DNA of 54,617 nucleotides from Clostridiales bacterium (GTDB lineage Bacteria; Bacillota; Clostridia; Saccharofermentanales; DTU023): positions 1-54,617 of the forward strand of contig JAQYCV010000023.1 in assembly GCA_028724525.1 (NCBI GenBank), read 5' to 3'. Below are positions 50,746 to 54,617 of the stretch, piece by piece. A program made the position numbers and the translations under genes. The notes beneath the pieces were generated by a model. It was not told the origin of the DNA, ran no database searches, and worked only from the letters and a program-made list of their open reading frames with translations. Every line of letters begins with the position of its first letter. Within the stretch, counting starts at the first letter, position 1.

Positions 50746-52557
50746 CTAATTTCGTTCTGAGTCCTCAAGCTTGTCTTTGGCAACTTGGGGCAGGATGCCC
50801 AAGCCAAGCTCTGCTAACTGGGCAGGATCTACGTTTGAAGGGCATCCAGACATGAGGTCAGAAGAGTTCTGTACCTTGGGGAAGGCTATGACATCCCGAA
50901 TATTATCGGATCCGCACAGCAACATGGTGAGACGGTCCAAGCCCAAGGCAATACCTGCATGGGGTGGCACTCCATATTCAAAGGCTTTCAGTAAGAAACC
51001 AAAGCGGCGTTGGGCCTCATCCTGGGGAATACCCAGCAAATCAAAGATTCGAGCTTGCAGGACAGGATCAAAAATACGCAAGGAGCCCGAACCCAGTTCA
51101 TAACCGTTTATCACCATGTCATAGGCATTGGCCCGCCAGGCAATGGGTTCCTTGTTGGGATCATTCAAGTCTTCTTCTAAAGGCATGGTAAAGGGGTGGT
51201 GGGCTGCGACCAGGCGGTCTTCTTCTGCGCTATATTCAAACATGGGGAAGTGAATAATCCAGAGGGGGGCCCATTGGTTCTTATCTATAAGATCCAATTC
51301 TCTGCCTATCTCCAGTCGTAGTCTGCCCAAGATTTCAAGGGCCTTGTATTTTTCGTCCGCAATTAGGAGGAAGAGGTCACCTTGGTCTGCGCCACAGCGG
51401 TCCGCAAGTTTGGCCATAAAGTCAGGACCCAAAAACTTGGTCGCTGAACCGCGTAAAGGTTCTTCATAAGACATCCAGACTAAGCCTTTAGCTCCATGGT
51501 CTTGTGCAAACTTGCTCAATTCATCCAGCCGACGGCGTTTGTATTGAGAGCCTCCGGGGACCGCAATCGCTCCTACAATCCCCCCATCTGCTACGGCAGA
51601 GGAGAAAACCTTAAAATCGGTCTCCGCAGCCAAGTCAGAGATATCATGGATCTCCATACCAAAGCGGATATCAGGCTTATCGGATCCATAACGTTCCATG
51701 GCTTCATCCCAAGACATGCGGGGCAAGGGCAATTGGACTTCCACACCCGCTTGATCATCCAGCAAGTCATGGATATAACGCTCAACGAGTTCCCGCACGT
51801 CTTCTGCAGAGACAAAACTCATTTCTAAGTCAATTTGAGTAAATTCTGGCTGCCGATCTGCCCGCAAGTCTTCATCACGGAAGCAACGGGCCAGTTGCAT
51901 GTAGCGATCATAACCTGCCACCATGAGGAGTTGCTTAAAGAGCTGCGGGGATTGGGGCAGGGCAAAAAATTCACCAGGGAAAATCCGAGAGGGTACAAGG
52001 TAATCGCGGGCACCTTCCGGAGTAGACTTAATCAAGGTCGGTGTTTCTATTTCGAGAAAACCCTCTTGACTAAACCAATTACGGGTAAAGTGGGCAATTT
52101 CATGCCGCTTGATCAGATTATGTTGCAGGCGTGGCCGACGAAGATCTAGATAACGGTATTCTAAGCGTAAGGCCTCACGTGCCTGGTCTCCCCCCTCATC
52201 CACATAGAAAGGTGGGGTCTTGGATTCTGAGAGAATACGGAGGTCATGGACGTGGAGCTCATAGGCACCAGTTGGCATATCCGGATTGGGGTCCTGACGC
52301 TTGCGAAAAGTCCCCACACAGGCTAAAACATATTCTGCTCTGACTTTTTGAGCCTTAACAAGCGTCTCAGCACCAGATTCTTCATCAATAACCAGCTGCA
52401 ATTCGCCCGATCGGTCACGTAAAGTCAAAAAAACAATTTTGCCCAGGTCCCTTTGAAGGTGGCACCAACCCATAAGAGTTAACTCTTGACCCAGATTTGC
52501 TTCAGAAACTTCGGCTACACGCATGCTACGCTTTAAGCCGGCCATACTTTCACTCAT
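50746..52557 (-). CDS. aspS: Aspartate-tRNA ligase (bacterial type with GAD insertion)
   Basis: A 603-residue class II synthetase. N-terminal OB anticodon-binding domain (VAEVSEANLGQELTLMGWCHLQRDLGKIVFLTLRDRSG), motif 1 region FLEIETPTLIKSTPEGARDYLVPSR, motif 2 ARCFRDEDLRADRQPEFTQIDLEMSF, the bacterial GAD insertion (about 300-420) and motif 3 GIALGLDRLTMLLCGSDNIRDVIAFPK. Whether it also charges tRNA-Asn is not decidable without gatCAB or asnS. GAGG upstream of ATG 52557. Confidence 0.96.
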   Translation of the reverse strand: MSESMAGLKRSMRVAEVSEANLGQELTLMGWCHLQRDLGKIVFLTLRDRSGELQLVIDEESGAETLVKAQKVRAEYVLACVGTFRKRQDPNPDMPTGAYELHVHDLRILSESKTPPFYVDEGGDQAREALRLEYRYLDLRRPRLQHNLIKRHEIAHFTRNWFSQEGFLEIETPTLIKSTPEGARDYLVPSRIFPGEFFALPQSPQLFKQLLMVAGYDRYMQLARCFRDEDLRADRQPEFTQIDLEMSFVSAEDVRELVERYIHDLLDDQAGVEVQLPLPRMSWDEAMERYGSDKPDIRFGMEIHDISDLAAETDFKVFSSAVADGGIVGAIAVPGGSQYKRRRLDELSKFAQDHGAKGLVWMSYEEPLRGSATKFLGPDFMAKLADRCGADQGDLFLLIADEKYKALEILGRLRLEIGRELDLIDKNQWAPLWIIHFPMFEYSAEEDRLVAAHHPFTMPLEEDLNDPNKEPIAWRANAYDMVINGYELGSGSLRIFDPVLQARIFDLLGIPQDEAQRRFGFLLKAFEYGVPPHAGIALGLDRLTMLLCGSDNIRDVIAFPKVQNSSDLMSGCPSNVDPAQLAELGLGILPQVAKDKLEDSERN

Positions 52558-52673
52558 GATAATTCCTCTATTTCTCTACTAAATACTTAGCACTAGTATT
52601 GTACCCAGCATCTAGGCACATGCAAGAGCTAACAAGATAAACTTCAAACAAGCGCTGTTACACTTTTATGCCA

Positions 52674-53930
52674 TTAAAGCTGTTGGAGCAAAAACTGGAC
52701 AAGCTCATCAAAACTCATTTCAAACTCTTCTCCGTCCGCCATGCGTTTGATGGTCGCGTTCATCCTTGCCGCCTCCTCTTCGCCAAAGACCATAAGATAA
52801 GTGGCGCCCATACGATTGGCATGTTTAAGCTGGGCTTTAAAAGACCTGCCTAAGATGTCAGCTTCTGCATGGATGCCAGCTGACCGCAAGCGATAGGCAA
52901 AAGCAGAAGCTTGATCCTGGTAAGCTGGGAAGGATGCGATAAAAATCTGAGCTTCCTGATCGGGCTGAGGCAAGAGGTCTTGGGCTTCAAGCTCCAAAAG
53001 CAGGCGCTCTACACCCAGGGCAAAACCTACAGCCGGTGTGGCCTGGCCACCCAACTCCTCCACCAGGCCATCATAGCGGCCGCCACCACAGATAGTCCCC
53101 TGGCTTCCCACATTATCGGAGATAAACTCGAAAACGGTTCGTGTGTAATAGTCTAGGCCCCGAACAATTCGCTTGTTAACGGTATAGGGTATCGCATAGA
53201 AGTCCAAAAGGCGAAGGAGTTCTTCCCAGTGGTCTTGGCAGCTCGGACACAGAGTATCTAAGGGAGCAGGAGCATCCTGAGTAATAGCCTGGCAAGCTTC
53301 TTGCTTGCAATCCAGAATCCGCATAGGGTTAATTTCAAAACGCTTCTGGCAGTCTTCACAGAGGTCCCCTAAATGCGGGCGCAAATAATCGCGTAGTTGG
53401 TCTAGATAGGCTGGCCGACAGTCTGGACAGCCGATAGAGTTTAACTGCAGGCTGATATCGTTCATCCCCAATTCCGAGAAAAAGAGCCAGAGCAGGCTAA
53501 TGATTTCTGCATCGGCACTAGGCTCCGCAGAACCAAAGCACTCACAGCCCAACTGGGCAAATTCCCGATAACGACCCTTCTGCATTTTTTCATAACGGAA
53601 GGCTGAAATAAGGTAAAAGAGTTTCTGCGGCGAAGGCAGAGAGGCAAGACCGTGTTCAAGATAGGCCCTGACAACCCCAGCGGTTCCCTCCGGTCGGAGG
53701 GTCATGGCCCGGCCACCCTTGTCTTCAAAATTATACATCTCTTTGCGGACTACATCGGTCGCATCCCCTACTCCACGGGCAAATAGTTCTGTTTGCTCAA
53801 AGGTCGGTGTGCGGATTTCGCCATAAGAAAAACGCTCACACAGCTCGCGAAACTTCGCCTCCACCTTCTGCCAGACCTGGCTATCAGGCGGGAGCACATC
53901 CTTGGTTCCACGAGGGGCCGTATAATTCAT
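52674..53930 (-). CDS. hisS: Histidine-tRNA ligase
   Basis: A 418-residue class II synthetase. PRGTKDVLPPDS, motif 2 FRYEKMQKGRYREFAQLGCE, the HisA/HisB-type boxes RGLDYYTRTVFEF and GGGRYDGLVEELGG, and motif 3 AVGFALGVERLLLEL are intact; the C-terminal anticodon-binding domain follows. Between them a Cys-rich insertion (CPDC, CEDC, two further Cys, CPSC, near 170-235) may bind zinc, seen in some Firmicutes. Start ATG 53930 (MNYTAPRGTKD) has GGAGG upstream; a longer TTG start at 53954 is less likely. Confidence 0.96.
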   Translation of the reverse strand: MNYTAPRGTKDVLPPDSQVWQKVEAKFRELCERFSYGEIRTPTFEQTELFARGVGDATDVVRKEMYNFEDKGGRAMTLRPEGTAGVVRAYLEHGLASLPSPQKLFYLISAFRYEKMQKGRYREFAQLGCECFGSAEPSADAEIISLLWLFFSELGMNDISLQLNSIGCPDCRPAYLDQLRDYLRPHLGDLCEDCQKRFEINPMRILDCKQEACQAITQDAPAPLDTLCPSCQDHWEELLRLLDFYAIPYTVNKRIVRGLDYYTRTVFEFISDNVGSQGTICGGGRYDGLVEELGGQATPAVGFALGVERLLLELEAQDLLPQPDQEAQIFIASFPAYQDQASAFAYRLRSAGIHAEADILGRSFKAQLKHANRMGATYLMVFGEEEAARMNATIKRMADGEEFEMSFDELVQFLLQQL

Positions 53931-53964
53931 ATCTAATACCTCCAAGCTTCTCAACTATTTGCTA

Positions 53965-53973
53965 AGTATAGCA
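53965..53973 (-). promoter_or_regulatory. Extended -10 promoter for hisS
   Basis: Minus strand TGCTATACT, consensus-like -10 with TGn, about 35 nt upstream of the hisS ATG. No good -35. A T-box leader is excluded by the short distance. Confidence 0.6.
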
Positions 53974-54041
53974 GATTAGCCTGGCAGTCGTAGAGGTAAA
54001 GACAACGCTTAAGCCCGTTCTGTCTCATTCGCACTTGCTTA

Positions 54042-54050
54042 TGCTACAAT
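54042..54050 (+). promoter_or_regulatory. Extended -10 promoter for the DtxR-family gene
   Basis: Plus strand TGCTACAAT, divergent from the hisS promoter. The -35 (TCTCAT, 16 bp further from the hexamer) is poor. The predicted leader is about 80 nt and includes the hairpin 54060-54106. Confidence 0.55.
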
Positions 54051-54059
54051 TGATTCAAC

Positions 54060-54106
54060 CCCTCTTAAGCCTGCCATATCATTAGTTTTTTCCGGCTAAA
54101 AGAGGG
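54060..54106 (+). promoter_or_regulatory. Hairpin in the leader of the DtxR-family gene
   Basis: CCCTCTTAAGCC (54060-54071) and GGCTAAAAGAGGG (54094-54106) pair over 11 bp with a mismatch and a bulge. The next bases are CAAT, so it is not a terminator. Just downstream, AGGATAATCCT (54113-54123) is a 5-bp inverted repeat next to the ribosome binding site and could be an operator. Confidence 0.45.
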
Positions 54107-54137
54107 CAATAAAGGATAATCCTAACAGGAGCAATAT

Positions 54138-54563
54138 ATGAATTTACAAGAATCTGGCGAAATGTATTTGGAAACCCTTTATATTTTAAGTAAAGACCAA
54201 GATATTGTGCGGTCTATAGACCTTGCCAATGCTATGGGCTACTCCAAGCCTTCTATCTCCAGGGCCGTTCACAACTTACAAGACCAAGGCTTTTTAACTA
54301 TGGGCGAGGACGGCCGCTTAGAGCTGACGGACAAGGGCTTGGGAGTTGCCCAGACTATCTTTGATCGACATGTTTTCTTCTCTAATTATTTTATAGCAAT
54401 TGGTGTAGAGCCCCGCAAGGCAATTGAGGATGCTTGTAGCCTTGAGCATGTCATTTCTCAGGAAACCTATGAGCACATGAAGAAACACATTAACACCGTT
54501 ATGGAATGGGACAACAAAGACCACTACACAGCCTATTTAAAAAATAAACAGGCCTTTCTGTAA
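54138..54563 (+). CDS. DtxR/MntR-family metal-dependent repressor
   Basis: A 141-residue metalloregulator, the only plus-strand gene. The N-terminal winged HTH (about 5-65) includes the recognition part NAMGYSKPSISRAVHNLQDQGFL; the dimerisation and metal-binding domain follows. There is no SH3-like third domain. Candidate metal ligands are Met9, His78, Cys100, Glu103 and His104 in the EDACSLEH motif; a Met plus Cys at these places matches DtxR/IdeR (iron) more than B. subtilis MntR (Asp8, Glu99), hinting at Fe(II) sensing. AGGAG lies 7 nt before ATG 54138. Possible autoregulation through nearby palindromes is inferred. Confidence 0.93.
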   Translation: MNLQESGEMYLETLYILSKDQDIVRSIDLANAMGYSKPSISRAVHNLQDQGFLTMGEDGRLELTDKGLGVAQTIFDRHVFFSNYFIAIGVEPRKAIEDACSLEHVISQETYEHMKKHINTVMEWDNKDHYTAYLKNKQAFL

Positions 54564-54597
54564 GGCATTATGGTTTTAGAAAAGTACCTGCAAAAAT

Positions 54598-54617
54598 GCC
54601 CTGTCAGCTGACAGGGC
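54598..54617. terminator. Palindromic hairpin at the right edge
   Basis: GCCCTGTCAG-CTGACAGGGC is a perfect 20-bp palindrome 35 nt past the DtxR-family stop, preceded by AAAAAT. It is probably a bidirectional terminator; any following T-run is outside the window. Confidence 0.65.

Overview
The window reads as a chromosomal segment of a Gram-positive, low-to-moderate GC anaerobe of the Clostridia. Evidence: zinc-ligand (C+) forms of S4, S14, L36, L24 and adenylate kinase, the Firmicutes order rplQ-ecfA-ecfT-truA, an FtsEX/M23 hydrolase/CtpA cluster, formate-tetrahydrofolate ligase, and strong AGGAGG ribosome binding sites. The genus cannot be fixed from sequence alone. All but one of the recognised genes lie on the minus strand, so transcription runs from high to low coordinates; the exception is a DtxR-like repressor at the right edge.

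In order of minus-strand transcription: (1) hisS, aspS, lepB and lepA (translation and secretion). (2) tRNA-Leu(UAG), a Crp/Fnr-type regulator and fhs, spaced so tightly that they probably share one transcript. (3) A PucR/CdaR-type regulator, then ftsE, ftsX, a coiled-coil M23 peptidase and ctpA (cell-wall hydrolysis coupled to division), then trpS. (4) A complete S10-spc-alpha supercluster from rpsJ to rplQ (38119 to 21964), including secY, adk, map, infA and rpoA, with a strong promoter and a 250-nt structured leader before rpsJ. (5) An ECF vitamin-transporter core in which the two ATPases are fused into one 597-residue protein, with ecfT and truA. (6) pncB (NAD salvage). (7) A four-gene ABC importer with a DUF3798-type binding protein and an internal terminator after the binding-protein gene. 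(8) A 56-residue zinc-ribbon protein whose ribosome binding site lies in an 11-bp hairpin. (9) ridA and asparaginase. (10) pheS-pheT. (11) A gene-free block of about 1.2 kb (4361-5606) filled with repeats. (12) An OmpR-type response regulator, its histidine kinase and a membrane-anchored protein of unknown function, then tRNA-Ala(GGC) and a terminator.

Most of the window is core housekeeping. The strongest candidate for something undescribed is the repeat block at 4553-5536. It starts with a degenerate tandem array of about seven units with a strict 62-64 bp period built around TGTGAAA...TTTCACA. This runs directly into three 74-bp units, each carrying a near-perfect 10-bp stem followed on the minus strand by TTTTTC. 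Then come a 188-bp element bounded by a perfect 19-bp inverted repeat and a 22-bp direct repeat. I cannot assign it a function. Other points of interest are the fused EcfA, the tRNA-crp-fhs unit, the Shine-Dalgarno-masking hairpin, the long tails or insertions in S5, L22, L16, L17 and FtsE, and candidate leader or attenuator structures in the ribosomal protein operons. No rRNA, CRISPR array, IS element or prophage gene was seen.
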